Part shown: positions 48,229 through 58,220 of the stretch, piece after piece
Numbering within the stretch: the first letter of the stretch is position 1
Layout of the letters: each line of letters begins with the position of its first letter
Source of the DNA: Acidimicrobiaceae bacterium
Lineage (GTDB): Bacteria > Actinomycetota > Acidimicrobiia > Acidimicrobiales > RAAP-2
Length of the DNA: 64,000 nucleotides
Assembly (NCBI GenBank): GCA_027306605.1
Contig: DAHUZK010000011.1
Span: 1 to 64,000, forward strand
Direction of reading: 5' to 3'
Made by a program: the position numbers and the translations under genes
Notes under the pieces: generated by a model
What the model saw: the letters and a program-made list of their open reading frames with translations, nothing else
The model's database searches: none
What the model was told of the DNA's origin: nothing

Positions 48229-50001
48229 TCACGGGATGCTCACCGCCGGCAAGGTGGCGACCGGCAAGGCGATGACGGCGTCGAAGCGCCCCAGCAGAAC
48301 CGGGGCGTGCGACGCCACCACGACGGTCCGGCCCTCCAGCCAAGGTTCGATCGCCGGTGCCAGCTCCGCCACCGTCGGCGGGTCGAGCGATGCCGTGGGC
48401 TCGTCGAGCAAGAGGATCGGCGCCGGGCGGAGCAGGGCGCGGGCCAACCCGACCCGCTGGCGCTCGCCCGCGCTGAGGGTGAGCCCGTCGTGGCCGAGCG
48501 CGGTGGCCAGGCCCTCGGGCAGGGCGGCCACGAGCTTGGCCAGCCCCACCGCGGCGAGGATCCGGTGCAGCTCGGGATCGGTGGCGCGGGGTGCCCCCAG
48601 CCGCAGGTTCTCCGCGATCGAGGCCTGGAAGAGGTGGGGACGCTGGGGCAGCCACGAGAAGTGGCGGCGCCAGCTCTCGGCGCTCTCCTCCTCGGCGTCA
48701 CGACGCCCGACCCTCAGCGTCCCTGCCTCCGGCTCGACGAAGCGCAGCAGGGCGGCCAAGACCGTCGACTTGCCAGCGCCCGACGGGCCCGTCAGCGCCA
48801 CCCGTGCACCGGCCGGCGCATGGAAGGTGACCGAGCGCAGCGCCGGCAGCTCCCGGTGGGGATAGGCCACGCTCAGCCGGTCCACTTCGAGGGCGGCCGA
48901 GTTGGTGGCCGAGTTGGTGGCCGAGGCGGTGGCCGAGCCGGTGGCCGAGGCGGTGGCCGAGGCGGAGGCCGAGCCGGCGTCGGCGTCCGCGGGCACCGGC
49001 GCCGACCCGGCGGGGCCCGCCGTGTCGAGCACGCCCAGGATCCGGGCCGCCGCGGCCTGGCCTTCGGTGCTGGCGTGGAACTCGGCGCCGGCCCGACGGA
49101 GCGGGATGAAGATCTCCGGTGCGACGAGGAGGACGGCCATGGCCGTCTGCAGGTCGAGTTGGCCCCACAGCAGACGGAGGCCCACGACCATGGCGACGAA
49201 TCCGACGCCGAAGCCGGCGATCATGTCCATGGCCAGGGCAGAGAGGAACGCCACGCGCAGGGTGCGCACGGTGGCGGCGCGGACGCCCTCGGTGGCCGCC
49301 GCGACCTCCCGGCGACCCTGCTCCTCACGGCCGAAGGCGCGCAGCGTGGCCAGGCCCTCCACCAGTCCGAGGAAGTGGCCGGCCAAGGAGCCGAGACGAC
49401 GCCACTGACGCTGGGAGCGCCGGGTCGCCTCTCGCCCGAAGTACACCATCGTCAGCGGGATGGCCACGACGAGCGCGATGACGACGACCAGGGACAGCCA
49501 ATCCTGGGTCGCCACCCACACCAGCAAGAGCGCGGGCACGACCGCTGCCGCGGCCGCCTGCGGGAGGTACTGCCCGTAGTAGACGTGGAGGGCGCGCAGA
49601 CCCCGGGTGGCGGTGAGGGAGAGTTCGCCCGGCCGTTCGCCCGACAGCCAGCCCGGGCCGAGGGCCAGGGCGTGGCGCAGAAGGTCACGGCGGAGCCTGG
49701 CGACGACGCCGTCGGCCGCCCCGCCGGCCGCCAGGTTGCCCACCGCATGCACCACCGCCCGGAGGATCAGGGCCAGGCCGACCACGACCAGCCAGGGCAG
49801 GAGCGACCACAGCGTGACGTGGTCCAGGAGGGACCGTGCGACCACGTGGGCCAGGGCGACGGCTTGGACGACGACGACCAGCGCGCTCACGGCGCCGAGC
49901 AGCAGCGCGACGCCCGCCGCCCGCCGCAGTCCCGGCACCCGGGCCGCGAGTGCAGGGTCGACCAGGCGCGGGCGTCCTGGGCGAGAGGCGGGAGCGCTCA
50001 C
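48229..50001 (-). CDS. cydD: thiol reductant ABC exporter subunit CydD
   Basis: RPRLVDPALAARVPGLRRAAGVALLLGAVSALVVVVQAVALAHVV; ABC NBD GPSGAGKSTVLAALLRF, LSAGERQRVGLARALL. Confidence 0.85.
   Translation of the reverse strand: MSAPASRPGRPRLVDPALAARVPGLRRAAGVALLLGAVSALVVVVQAVALAHVVARSLLDHVTLWSLLPWLVVVGLALILRAVVHAVGNLAAGGAADGVVARLRRDLLRHALALGPGWLSGERPGELSLTATRGLRALHVYYGQYLPQAAAAAVVPALLLVWVATQDWLSLVVVIALVVAIPLTMVYFGREATRRSQRQWRRLGSLAGHFLGLVEGLATLRAFGREEQGRREVAAATEGVRAATVRTLRVAFLSALAMDMIAGFGVGFVAMVVGLRLLWGQLDLQTAMAVLLVAPEIFIPLRRAGAEFHASTEGQAAAARILGVLDTAGPAGSAPVPADADAGSASASATASATGSATASATNSATNSAALEVDRLSVAYPHRELPALRSVTFHAPAGARVALTGPSGAGKSTVLAALLRFVEPEAGTLRVGRRDAEEESAESWRRHFSWLPQRPHLFQASIAENLRLGAPRATDPELHRILAAVGLAKLVAALPEGLATALGHDGLTLSAGERQRVGLARALLRPAPILLLDEPTASLDPPTVAELAPAIEPWLEGRTVVVASHAPVLLGRFDAVIALPVATLPAVSIP
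48895..48987. repeat. ~12-bp imperfect tandem repeat (GTGGCCGAGNNG) within cydD
   Basis: Encodes the SASATASATGSATASATNSATNSA linker between TM and NBD. Confidence 0.85.
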
Positions 50002-51464
50002 AGGCTGAATGTCGTGTCCTTTACCTCGACCGGCCGCCCGATCACGCCCTCGGTCGCGGCGAGACGGGCGGTGCCGGCATCATCGCAGGTCGCGGCCGTT
50101 CGTTGCCCGTCGGGCAGTTCGGCCACGACCACCGTCCGCACCGGATCGAGACCGAGCTCGCCCCCGTAGGTGACCGTGAACGACGTGACGAGAGCCGGCG
50201 TCGGCGTCGTCGGGGGTGCCGCCGCCACCGGAACGACCGCCGTGGCCTCGGCCGCCTCCGGAGCCAGATCTCTCACCAGCGGTGGCCCCGCCGGGGGCGT
50301 GGCCGACCAGACCCCGAGACCGGGTTTGGAGAGCATGCCCGAGACCGTGGTCACGAGCCCGAGCTCGCCGGGCGCTGCGCGCAGGCGGCCGCCGAGCGCG
50401 ACGAGGGACATGAGGACGTAGTGGTTGAAGGGACCGCCGGCGAAGGACATGCCTCCGATCAGGGTCGGCGTGCCCGCAGGGTCGAGGCCGAGCTCGCGCT
50501 GTTGCACGCGGACGGCGGCGGGAAAGCACGAGTAGAGCTCGACCAGCTCGAGGTCACCCAGGTCGCGGCCGAGGTGCTCTCGTGCGACCCGACCGAGCAC
50601 CTCCATGGCGGGCCAGCGCGCCAGGTCGGCCCGCGCCGTGAGGCTGACGGCGCCGGAGCAGTGCAGCGCCACGTGGGGGAACAGCCAGCGGTCCCGTGGG
50701 ACCCCGACCTCGGCCGCCTTGGCGGCGGAGCACACGAGGAGCGCCGATGCCTGGTTCAGCGTCCATTGACTGGCGTGCCATTTGTTGTACGGGAAGGCGA
50801 GGGGTCGATTGCCCGGCGCCGGGGTGGCGATGTCCTGTGCGCTGCGGGGTCGCCCGAAGGCGGCATCGGGGTTCTTGACGGCCACCTCGTTGAGTCGTGC
50901 CCAGAGCGCGGCGATGTCGGCGCGCTGCGCGCCGATGTCTCGCCCTTCCCGCGCCCCCAACGCGTTCTCGATCATGGCGTACTGCTGCACGGGCGGCCAG
51001 ACGATGCCCGCGGCCACCTCGACCGGTGCCACGAAATCGGGCGGCCTGGCGAGCACGTCGTCGGGTGGCCCCGAGGTGTCGACCTCTTCGGACCCGGAGT
51101 CGCGTGCCCAGGCCCGCGCCTCGGCTCCGACCACGGCCACCGCGTCGTAGGTTCCGCCCGCCACCGCGGCCAGGGCGTAGGTGATCACCTCCTGTTGCGA
51201 GACGCCGACCTCGCAGCGCACCGTGCGCGCCGTGGGCGCACCCACCTGTTCGGCGACGGTCCGTGCCGGGTCGGAAAGAGACCACGAGCCCTGCGGCACG
51301 ACCACGCACTGGATCGAACCGAGCAGCCGCGGGACGCCGGCGTCGGCGGCGGCCTCCCGGACGGCAGCGGTCATGAGTTCGGCCACCGGCGCCGCCAGCG
51401 CGGTCTTGCCGAGACCGACGACGACGGGCGTCGCTGGGTCGAGGGGGAGGGGGGGTCCGGCCAC
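49998..51464 (-). CDS. thiolase-like protein (TLP1/SCP-x type) with extra C-terminal domain
   Basis: Thiolase-type sequence; TLIGGMSFAGGPFNHY; C-terminal OB-like TSFTVTYGGELGLDPVRTVVVAELPDGQRTAAT. Confidence 0.78.
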   Translation of the reverse strand: MAGPPLPLDPATPVVVGLGKTALAAPVAELMTAAVREAAADAGVPRLLGSIQCVVVPQGSWSLSDPARTVAEQVGAPTARTVRCEVGVSQQEVITYALAAVAGGTYDAVAVVGAEARAWARDSGSEEVDTSGPPDDVLARPPDFVAPVEVAAGIVWPPVQQYAMIENALGAREGRDIGAQRADIAALWARLNEVAVKNPDAAFGRPRSAQDIATPAPGNRPLAFPYNKWHASQWTLNQASALLVCSAAKAAEVGVPRDRWLFPHVALHCSGAVSLTARADLARWPAMEVLGRVAREHLGRDLGDLELVELYSCFPAAVRVQQRELGLDPAGTPTLIGGMSFAGGPFNHYVLMSLVALGGRLRAAPGELGLVTTVSGMLSKPGLGVWSATPPAGPPLVRDLAPEAAEATAVVPVAAAPPTTPTPALVTSFTVTYGGELGLDPVRTVVVAELPDGQRTAATCDDAGTARLAATEGVIGRPVEVKDTTFSL

Positions 51465-51488
51465 GACGGTCGATGCTACGGTCCGGCC

Positions 51489-52340
51489 ATGGCGTCCAGC
51501 GAAGCGGGCCGGTGGCAGGCGGCGCTCGACGGTTACACGAAGGAATCCTTCGATGCCGAGGGCGTGCGGCGCGCCGTCTACCGGACCGGAAGCGGACCCG
51601 CCGTCGTGGTGGTCAGTGAAATGCCCGGGATCACGCCGATGGTGGCGCAATTCGGGCGTCGGGTCGCGGCTGCCGGTTGCACCGCCGTGCTGCCGCACCT
51701 CTTCGGTGACCCCGGACGGCCGGCCTCCCCTGGCTACATGCTGCAGTCCCTGGGGCCCGCCTGCATCTCGAGGGAGTTCACCTGCTTCGCCCTGCGCAAG
51801 ACGAGCCCGGTGACGTCGTGGTTGCGTCGCTTGGCGGCGTCCGAGCACGACCGCTGCGGTGGTCCAGGTGTCGGTGTGGTCGGCATGTGCTTCACGGGCG
51901 GTTTCGCTCTGGCCATGATGGTCGACGACGTGGTCCTCGCCCCCGTCCTCAGCCAGCCGTCGCTGCCGTTCCCCGTCAGCCGGCGCCACAAGGCCGACAT
52001 CGGGATCTCGGACGCCGACCTCGCCCGCGTCAAGGAGCGCACGGCGTCAGGCACCTGCGTGCTCGGCCTGCGCTTCTCCAACGACCCCTTCTGCTTCCCG
52101 GAGCGCTTCGCGACGCTCCGGCGCGAGCTGGGTGACGCCTTCGTCGCCGTGGAGATCGACTCCGCCCCCGGCAACCCGCACGGGCACCCGAAGAACGCCC
52201 ACTCGGTGCTCACCGAGCACCTCGTGGACCGGCAGGGGTCCCCGACGCGGGCCGCCCTCGACCAGACCCTCACCTTCTTCCGCCAGCGGCTCGCCGTGGG
52301 CCAAGGCCCGGGCCCGCGGCCCGAGGGGCTGGGCCCGTAG
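51489..52340 (+). CDS. dienelactone hydrolase family protein
   Basis: PAVVVVSEMPGITPMVAQFGRRVAAAG ... VGVVGMCFTGGFAL (Cys nucleophile). Confidence 0.88.
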   Translation: MASSEAGRWQAALDGYTKESFDAEGVRRAVYRTGSGPAVVVVSEMPGITPMVAQFGRRVAAAGCTAVLPHLFGDPGRPASPGYMLQSLGPACISREFTCFALRKTSPVTSWLRRLAASEHDRCGGPGVGVVGMCFTGGFALAMMVDDVVLAPVLSQPSLPFPVSRRHKADIGISDADLARVKERTASGTCVLGLRFSNDPFCFPERFATLRRELGDAFVAVEIDSAPGNPHGHPKNAHSVLTEHLVDRQGSPTRAALDQTLTFFRQRLAVGQGPGPRPEGLGP

Positions 52341-52423
52341 CGACGCCGCGGCAGACGTGATGGTTCTGTGAGGGACCACCCCGTTCGGGCCATCGGCGGC
52401 GCCGGAGATGGAAGGCTAGGTCC

Positions 52424-53101
52424 GTGAGTTCGGACAACGGGACCGTGGTCGTCGTCGAGGACGACCCCCACATCGCCGATCTGGTGGATCTGTACCTCCG
52501 GCGCGAGGGGTACCGGGTGCTGCTGGCGGGGGACGGCGAGCAGGGCCTCGAGCTTTGCCGCCGCGAGGGGCCCTCCATGGTGGTTCTCGACGTCGGTCTG
52601 CCCGGGAACCGGGATGGGTTCGAGGTCTGCCGCGAGATCCGCAACCGCAGCTCGGTGCCCGTCCTCTTCCTCACGGCGCGCGACGACGAGTTCGATCGGG
52701 TCCTCGGTCTCGAGCTCGGAGCCGACGACTACCTGGTGAAGCCGTTCTCACCCCGCGAGCTGGTGGCCAGGGTGCGGGCCATCTTGCGCCGCACCCGCGA
52801 GGGGCCGGCTCCGCAGGACGTGGTCACGGTCGGAGACTTCGAAGTCGACCTCCGGCGCCGCGAGGCGCGGCACGCCGGGGAGGTGGTGGCGCTCACCACG
52901 CGGGAGTTCGATCTGCTGGCCTTCCTGGTCGACAACACCGGCCTGGCGCTGTCACGTCAGCAGCTGCTCGACGGTGTCTGGGGTCCCGACTGGTACGGCG
53001 ACGAACGGACGGTGGACGTCCACGTGGCACAGCTGCGCAAGAAGCTCGGCGCGGACCTGCCCCTCGCCACCGTGTGGGGCGTCGGCTACCGGTTCGGCTG
53101 A
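52424..53101 (+). CDS. OmpR-family response regulator
   Basis: VVVVEDDPHIADLVDLYLRREG ... LVKPFSPRELVARV ... winged helix DERTVDVHVAQLRKKL. Confidence 0.93.
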   Translation: MSSDNGTVVVVEDDPHIADLVDLYLRREGYRVLLAGDGEQGLELCRREGPSMVVLDVGLPGNRDGFEVCREIRNRSSVPVLFLTARDDEFDRVLGLELGADDYLVKPFSPRELVARVRAILRRTREGPAPQDVVTVGDFEVDLRRREARHAGEVVALTTREFDLLAFLVDNTGLALSRQQLLDGVWGPDWYGDERTVDVHVAQLRKKLGADLPLATVWGVGYRFG

Positions 53102-53105
53102 CCCC

Positions 53106-54566
53106 GTGCGCCGCCGCTTGCTGTTCGCCATGGTCGGCCTGGTCGCCGTCGTGCTCGTGATCGCCGGCGCCGGCAGCTTGATCCTGACCCGCAACGCGGC
53201 GCGCAACCAGGCCGAGCAGCAGCTCGTCTCCGAGGCCCAGTCGCTCACGTCCTCCAAGCTCGGGTCGCGGTCGCTCGGTGCCCTGCGCATCGTGCGACGC
53301 ACCCTCACGCTCGAGAACGCCGACGTGATCGTGATCAACCGCCTGGGCAACGTGGCCTCGGTCGGCAAGGGCTCCACGGGGCTTCCCGACGGCCTCACGG
53401 CGAACGACGTCGACATCGCCGCCGTGCAGGCGGGCCGGACGACCTCGGGGCGCAAGGGCAATCTCGTCTTCGCGGCGTCGCCGGTGGTGATCTCCGACCA
53501 GCTCCGCGCCCAGCTGGACCAGCGCCATCCCCGGATCCCCTTCGAGGGAACCTTCGCCGTCCTCCTCACCCGCGACGTCGGCGACCTGGGACCGAGCTGG
53601 GGCTACTTCATCGTGGCCGGTGGCGCTGCACTCCTCGTGGCCGCGGTGGTGGCCTGGCAGATGAGCCGGCGCATGGCGCGGCCGCTCGTCGAGGCCATGG
53701 AGGTCACCGGGCGCATCGCCTCGGGGGAGCTGGCCAGCCGGGTCCCGGTGCGGGTGCACGACTACCCCGAGTTCGCCTCCCTCGCCGGTTCCGTCAACCA
53801 CATGGCCCAGAGCCTCGAAGACGGCCGGGCCCGGGAACGCCAACTGCTCCTGGCGGTCTCCCACGACCTGCGGACGCCGCTGACGTCGATCCGCGGCTTC
53901 GCCGAGGCCATCAAGGACGGGGCCATCGAAGACAGCGGGCAGGCGGCGGACGTCATCATCGCCGAGTCGCGGCGCCTCGAGCGGCTGGTCGGCGATCTGC
54001 TGGACCTGACCAAGCTCGAGGCACACGAGCTGTCGATCTCGCTGCGCCCGACCGATGCGGCCGAGGTCGTGGCCACGACGGCCGAGGGGTTCCGTCCCGC
54101 CGCGGCGAGGTCGGGGCTCCGGATCCGGGTGCAGGTGGCGGGCTCTCCGCCTCCGGAGCTGCCGGCGGTGTCCGCGGATCCGGACCGGCTGGCCCAGCTC
54201 CTGGCCAACCTGCTCGAGAACGCCCTGACCTTCGCCCGCTCGACGGTGGTCGTCGCCGTGTCCGGCGACGCCGACGGCGGTGGGTGCCTCGTCACGGTCG
54301 ACGACGACGGCCCGGGGATCGCGCCCGGCGACCTGGAGCGGGTCTTCGAGCGCTTCTACCGGGCCGACCGCGGGCCCAACCGCCGGATGGGATCGGGCCT
54401 CGGCCTGGCCATCGTCTCCGAGCTGGCGTCGGCGATGGGGGGACGCGTGCGGGCCGAGTCACCGCTCGGCGCGGGCGGCGGCACGCGCTTCGTCGTGACG
54501 CTGCGCCCCTGGAGCGGCCCCAGGGGGGTCGCCAGCCCCGAGCCGTCACTGACGGGTGAGGGCTAG
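53106..54566 (+). CDS. sensor histidine kinase (HAMP-HisKA-HATPase)
   Basis: LLAVSHDLRTPLTSIRGFAEAI ... VTVDDDGPGIAPGDLERVFERFYRADRGPNRRMGSGLGLAIV. Confidence 0.93.
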   Translation: MRRRLLFAMVGLVAVVLVIAGAGSLILTRNAARNQAEQQLVSEAQSLTSSKLGSRSLGALRIVRRTLTLENADVIVINRLGNVASVGKGSTGLPDGLTANDVDIAAVQAGRTTSGRKGNLVFAASPVVISDQLRAQLDQRHPRIPFEGTFAVLLTRDVGDLGPSWGYFIVAGGAALLVAAVVAWQMSRRMARPLVEAMEVTGRIASGELASRVPVRVHDYPEFASLAGSVNHMAQSLEDGRARERQLLLAVSHDLRTPLTSIRGFAEAIKDGAIEDSGQAADVIIAESRRLERLVGDLLDLTKLEAHELSISLRPTDAAEVVATTAEGFRPAAARSGLRIRVQVAGSPPPELPAVSADPDRLAQLLANLLENALTFARSTVVVAVSGDADGGGCLVTVDDDGPGIAPGDLERVFERFYRADRGPNRRMGSGLGLAIVSELASAMGGRVRAESPLGAGGGTRFVVTLRPWSGPRGVASPEPSLTGEG

Positions 54567-55474
54567 CCCTCGAGGAAGGTCGCGCCGAAGGCCTGCACCC
54601 ACTCGACCGGCCCCGGCGCGCGGGACCACGGCGCGCCGACGATCGTCCAGTCGATTCCCATCTCGTCCAGCTCGCCCAGGCGCTGGCGGATCTGTTCGGC
54701 GTCGCGTTGGAAGTCGGCCAGGCTCGGGCCCTGGTAGCCCATGATCAACTCGAGCTGCCCGAAGCGCTCGCCCGCGAACCGCTCGAGCGTGTCCAAGCGC
54801 TCGCGCAATTGCTCCTGGTTGGTCACGGGCGGGGTCCGGGCCGTCTTGGCCACCGAGGCCGGGGCCGTCATCGGCATCCAGCCGTCGGCATGGGTGGCGG
54901 CGCGCCGGAGCGCGGCGTCCGAGTTGCCGCCCATCCAGATCGGGACCCGGTGATGCCGAGGGGCCGGGAGGGCGCGGACGTTGCGCGCCGAGAAGTGCCG
55001 GCCCTCGAAGTCGAACGCTTCACCGCTCCAATGGAGCTTCATGACCTCGAGCGCCTCATCGAAGAGGGCGTTGCGTTCCTCGAAGTCGACCCCGAGCGCG
55101 AAGTACTCGGACTTGAGGTACCCGGCGCCCGCACCCATGTAGAAGCGACCCTCGGACATCCGATTGAGGGTGGCGGCGCTCTTGGCGAGGAGCAACGGGT
55201 TCCGGTAGGGGACGACGCTCAGGTTGGTCACCAGCGCCAGGGTCTTCGTCACGCCGGCGGCGGCCGAGAGCGCCACGAAGGGATCGAGGCTCTGGTGCCC
55301 GCCCGACTCCAGCCAGGTGCTGCTCGGTGCCGGGTGTTCCGTCAGCGCGATGCCGTCCCAGCCGGCCGCCTCGGCGGCCGCGGCCAGGTCGGGAACGGCG
55401 CCCGCCTCGAGCAGGTCCATTCCGCTCCCGCTGGCCTCGGGGTACTGAAGGATGAAACGCACGCCGCGCACCAT
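54563..55474 (-). CDS. LLM class (F420-dependent type) oxidoreductase
   Basis: AAAEAAGWDGIALTEHPAP ... RFYMGAGAGYLKSEY ... VPIWMGGNSDAALRRAATHADGWMPM. Confidence 0.88.
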   Translation of the reverse strand: MVRGVRFILQYPEASGSGMDLLEAGAVPDLAAAAEAAGWDGIALTEHPAPSSTWLESGGHQSLDPFVALSAAAGVTKTLALVTNLSVVPYRNPLLLAKSAATLNRMSEGRFYMGAGAGYLKSEYFALGVDFEERNALFDEALEVMKLHWSGEAFDFEGRHFSARNVRALPAPRHHRVPIWMGGNSDAALRRAATHADGWMPMTAPASVAKTARTPPVTNQEQLRERLDTLERFAGERFGQLELIMGYQGPSLADFQRDAEQIRQRLGELDEMGIDWTIVGAPWSRAPGPVEWVQAFGATFLEG

Positions 55475-55628
55475 AACGGCTCGTGGCGGTACCGACAGGG
55501 AGCGGGGCCCACGGGGGAGGTTCGGCCGTCTCGGAGCCGGGCGTGCGCCGTGACACGGTTTTGGAGGATCATCGGCGCATGCAAAAACGCGGGGGCGTGC
55601 TGCCGGGTCGGTCGCGGGCGGCGTTCGG

Positions 55629-56534
55629 GTGGCGGTGATCCCGCCGGAGCAGCGGGAGCAATGGGAGCGGGACGGGTGGAGCCTCCTCGAAGGATTCCTT
55701 CCTGCCGAGACGGTCGCCGCCGCGCAGGCCGCCCTGCCCGCGCTGTTCCCGACGGCCGAGGAGTTCGCCGCCGATGCCGATCCGGTTCGCAACGCGCCCT
55801 TCCGGGACGACTCGCACCGGGTCATGCCGCGCTTTCCCTTCGAGAGCGACGCCCTGAACCAGCTCGTCGTCCACGACCGCGTCCTCGATCTGGCCGAAGC
55901 GCTGCTGGCCCTGCCCGGCGCCGACCTCCGGATGTACCAGGCCATGGTGAGCGCCAAGTACTCGGGGGGTGCGCCGAGCGACGAACAGCTCTTGCACGCC
56001 GACTTCGGCAACCACACCCTCGTCGTGCCGCGCCACGAGCCCGGCTACCAACAGTTGGAGATGTTCTTCTACCTCAGCGAGGTCACCCCCGAGACGGGGG
56101 CGACCCGCCTGGTCTCCCTGCAGCGCACCGGGGGAGTACCGGTCGAGCGCACCTACCTGAGCGTCGAGGACTACCACGGCGTCTATGCACAGGAGGTGGC
56201 GGCGTCGGGGCCGGCCGGTTCCGTCCTGGCCTACCGTCCCGACGTCTATCACCGAGGCGTCCGCATGACGGCGCCGGGTGCGGCCCGCTTCATGCTGCAC
56301 GTCTCGTACAAGCCGGCGGCGAGCGACTGGCTGAATTCGTTCGGTCTGCCCGATGCCGGCGAGGACCTGGCGTGGTACCGCTTCGTGGGGACGGCCAGCG
56401 AGCGTCAGCTGACCGCCCTCGGCTTCCCGGCGCCCGGCCATCGGTACTGGACCCCCGAGACCCTGTCCGGTGTGGCGGCGCGCTATCCGATGCTCGACCT
56501 CTCACCGTGGCGTCCGGCCGCCGCGAGGTCCTAG
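55629..56534 (+). CDS. phytanoyl-CoA dioxygenase (PhyH) family protein
   Basis: PPEQREQWERDGWSLLEGFLPAETV ... HADFGNHTL ... YRPDVYHRGVRMT. Confidence 0.85.
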   Translation: MAVIPPEQREQWERDGWSLLEGFLPAETVAAAQAALPALFPTAEEFAADADPVRNAPFRDDSHRVMPRFPFESDALNQLVVHDRVLDLAEALLALPGADLRMYQAMVSAKYSGGAPSDEQLLHADFGNHTLVVPRHEPGYQQLEMFFYLSEVTPETGATRLVSLQRTGGVPVERTYLSVEDYHGVYAQEVAASGPAGSVLAYRPDVYHRGVRMTAPGAARFMLHVSYKPAASDWLNSFGLPDAGEDLAWYRFVGTASERQLTALGFPAPGHRYWTPETLSGVAARYPMLDLSPWRPAAARS

Positions 56535-56540
56535 GCAACC

Positions 56541-57326
56541 GTGGCACGTCTCGACGGCAAGGTCGCCATCGTGACCGGTGGTGGCGGCGGTATCGGCGGA
56601 GCATCGGCACGGGCACTGGCCCGCGAAGGCGCCGCGGTGCTGGTCGTCGACGTCGACGCGGCGGCGGCGGCGGCGACAGTCGAGACGGTGACGGGCGCCG
56701 GCGGGACTGCCGCGGCGTACCGAGCAGACCTCTCGGACGAGGCGCAGGCGGAGGCGGCCGTGGCCGAGGCCACGTCGCTGTTCGGCGGCCTCGACGTCCT
56801 GCACAACAACGCGGCGCTGACCGATTCGGCGTTCCTGTCCGAGGACCGTGCCGTGACGGAGCTCTCGGTCGAGGTCTGGGAGCGGACGTTGGCGGTGAAC
56901 CTCCGCAGCCAGATGCTCATGTGCAAGCACGGGGTTCCCCCGATGGTGCAGCGCGGGGGTGGGTCCATCGTCAACATGTCGTCGGGGGCGTCGTTCAAGG
57001 GCGATCGGACCCGGACGGCCTACGGGGTGTCGAAGGCGGGCGTCAACGCCCTGACCCTCTACGTCGCCACCAGCCACGGCAAGCAGGGTGTCCGCGCCAA
57101 CGCGATCGTGCCCGGGCTGGTCCTCACCGACGCGGTGCGGGCCCATCTCGACGAGAAGACGCTGGCCTCGCTGGGCCGGGCGACCCTGACGCCGGCGGTG
57201 GGCCAGCCCGACGACGTCGCGGACGTGGTCGTCTTCCTGGCTTGCGACGAGTCCCGTTACATCACCGGTCAGCTGATCTGCGTCGACGGAGGTATGTCGG
57301 CCCATGTCGGCCTGGCCGAGAGCTGA
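56541..57326 (+). CDS. SDR family oxidoreductase
   Basis: VAIVTGGGGGIGGASARALAREGA ... TAYGVSKAGVN ... CVDGGMSAH. Confidence 0.92.
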   Translation: MARLDGKVAIVTGGGGGIGGASARALAREGAAVLVVDVDAAAAAATVETVTGAGGTAAAYRADLSDEAQAEAAVAEATSLFGGLDVLHNNAALTDSAFLSEDRAVTELSVEVWERTLAVNLRSQMLMCKHGVPPMVQRGGGSIVNMSSGASFKGDRTRTAYGVSKAGVNALTLYVATSHGKQGVRANAIVPGLVLTDAVRAHLDEKTLASLGRATLTPAVGQPDDVADVVVFLACDESRYITGQLICVDGGMSAHVGLAES

Positions 57327-57332
57327 ACGTCG

Positions 57333-58145
57333 TCAGCGAGGCCCGAGGACGTACTCGTCGGTGTCAGGATGGTGGTACCAGCCGCTGGCGGCCTGGGTCC
57401 CGCCGTCGACGTGGATGGTCTGTCCGGTGATGTAGCTCGAAAGGTCGGAGGCGAGGAAGACCGCGGCCCCGGCCATCTCGTCGACGTGTCCCGCCCGGCC
57501 CATGGGTACGGTCAGCCCGAAGCGCTCCTGGGTCCCCTCGGGGTCGGGTGCGATGGCGGCGAGACCTTCCGTCCAGGTGATGTCGGGCGCCAGGGCGTTC
57601 ACGCGGATACCGTGCCGGGCGAGCTCCAGGGCGGCCGTCTTGGTGTAGTTGATGACGCCGGCCTTTGCCGCCGCGTAGGCCGCGTAGCCCGGCGCAGCGC
57701 GGACCCCTTCGATCGAGGTCACGCTCATGATGCTGCCGGCGACCCGGTGAGCCACCATGACCCTCGCCACCCGCTGGGTGCAGAGGATGACGTGCTTGAG
57801 GTTCGCCCGGTAGAGCGCGTCCCAGCCGTTCTCCGAGGTCTCGAGCAGCGGCGAGGCGAAGACGCCGCCGGCGTTGTTGACGAGGATGCCGACCGGCCCG
57901 AGCTCTCCGACCGTTCGTTCCAGTGCGGCGTCCACCTGTGCCGCGTCGCGCACGTCGACCTCGAGGCCGAGGCCGCCGACCTCCGCGCCGGTGGCGGCCG
58001 CGGTGTCCGCATTGCGCTCCCAGACAGCCACCCTGGCCCCGAAGGCGGCAAAGCCGTTGGCGATGCCCCGCCCGATGCCGGAGCCCCCGCCCGTGACGAC
58101 GGCCACGCGGTCGGTCAGCAAGACGGCCGAGGGGTCGATTGGCAT
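57333..58145 (-). CDS. SDR family oxidoreductase
   Basis: VAVVTGGGSGIGRGIANGFAAFGA ... AAYAAAKAGV ... HVDGGTQA. Confidence 0.92.
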   Translation of the reverse strand: MPIDPSAVLLTDRVAVVTGGGSGIGRGIANGFAAFGARVAVWERNADTAAATGAEVGGLGLEVDVRDAAQVDAALERTVGELGPVGILVNNAGGVFASPLLETSENGWDALYRANLKHVILCTQRVARVMVAHRVAGSIMSVTSIEGVRAAPGYAAYAAAKAGVINYTKTAALELARHGIRVNALAPDITWTEGLAAIAPDPEGTQERFGLTVPMGRAGHVDEMAGAAVFLASDLSSYITGQTIHVDGGTQAASGWYHHPDTDEYVLGPR

Positions 58146-58220
58146 GAGGTGCGACAGTACAGTAGGCAAGGAGTCGACGAAGAAGCTTCGGGGACGACAC
58201 CGGAGCGGACTGGGGGTGAC

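Noticed and set aside
46380-50169. Long plus-strand ORFs antisense to cydDC (631 and 712 aa)
   Set aside because: Composition is Gly/Arg/His/Gln-rich; antisense to clear ABC transporter genes.
52424-54566. Two-component system as the regulator of the DosR-like boxes
   Set aside because: The response regulator is OmpR-type (winged helix), not NarL/DosR-type.
54707-57430. 907-aa plus-strand ORF
   Set aside because: Runs antisense to the LLM oxidoreductase and out of frame through PhyH and SDR genes; Arg-rich artefact.
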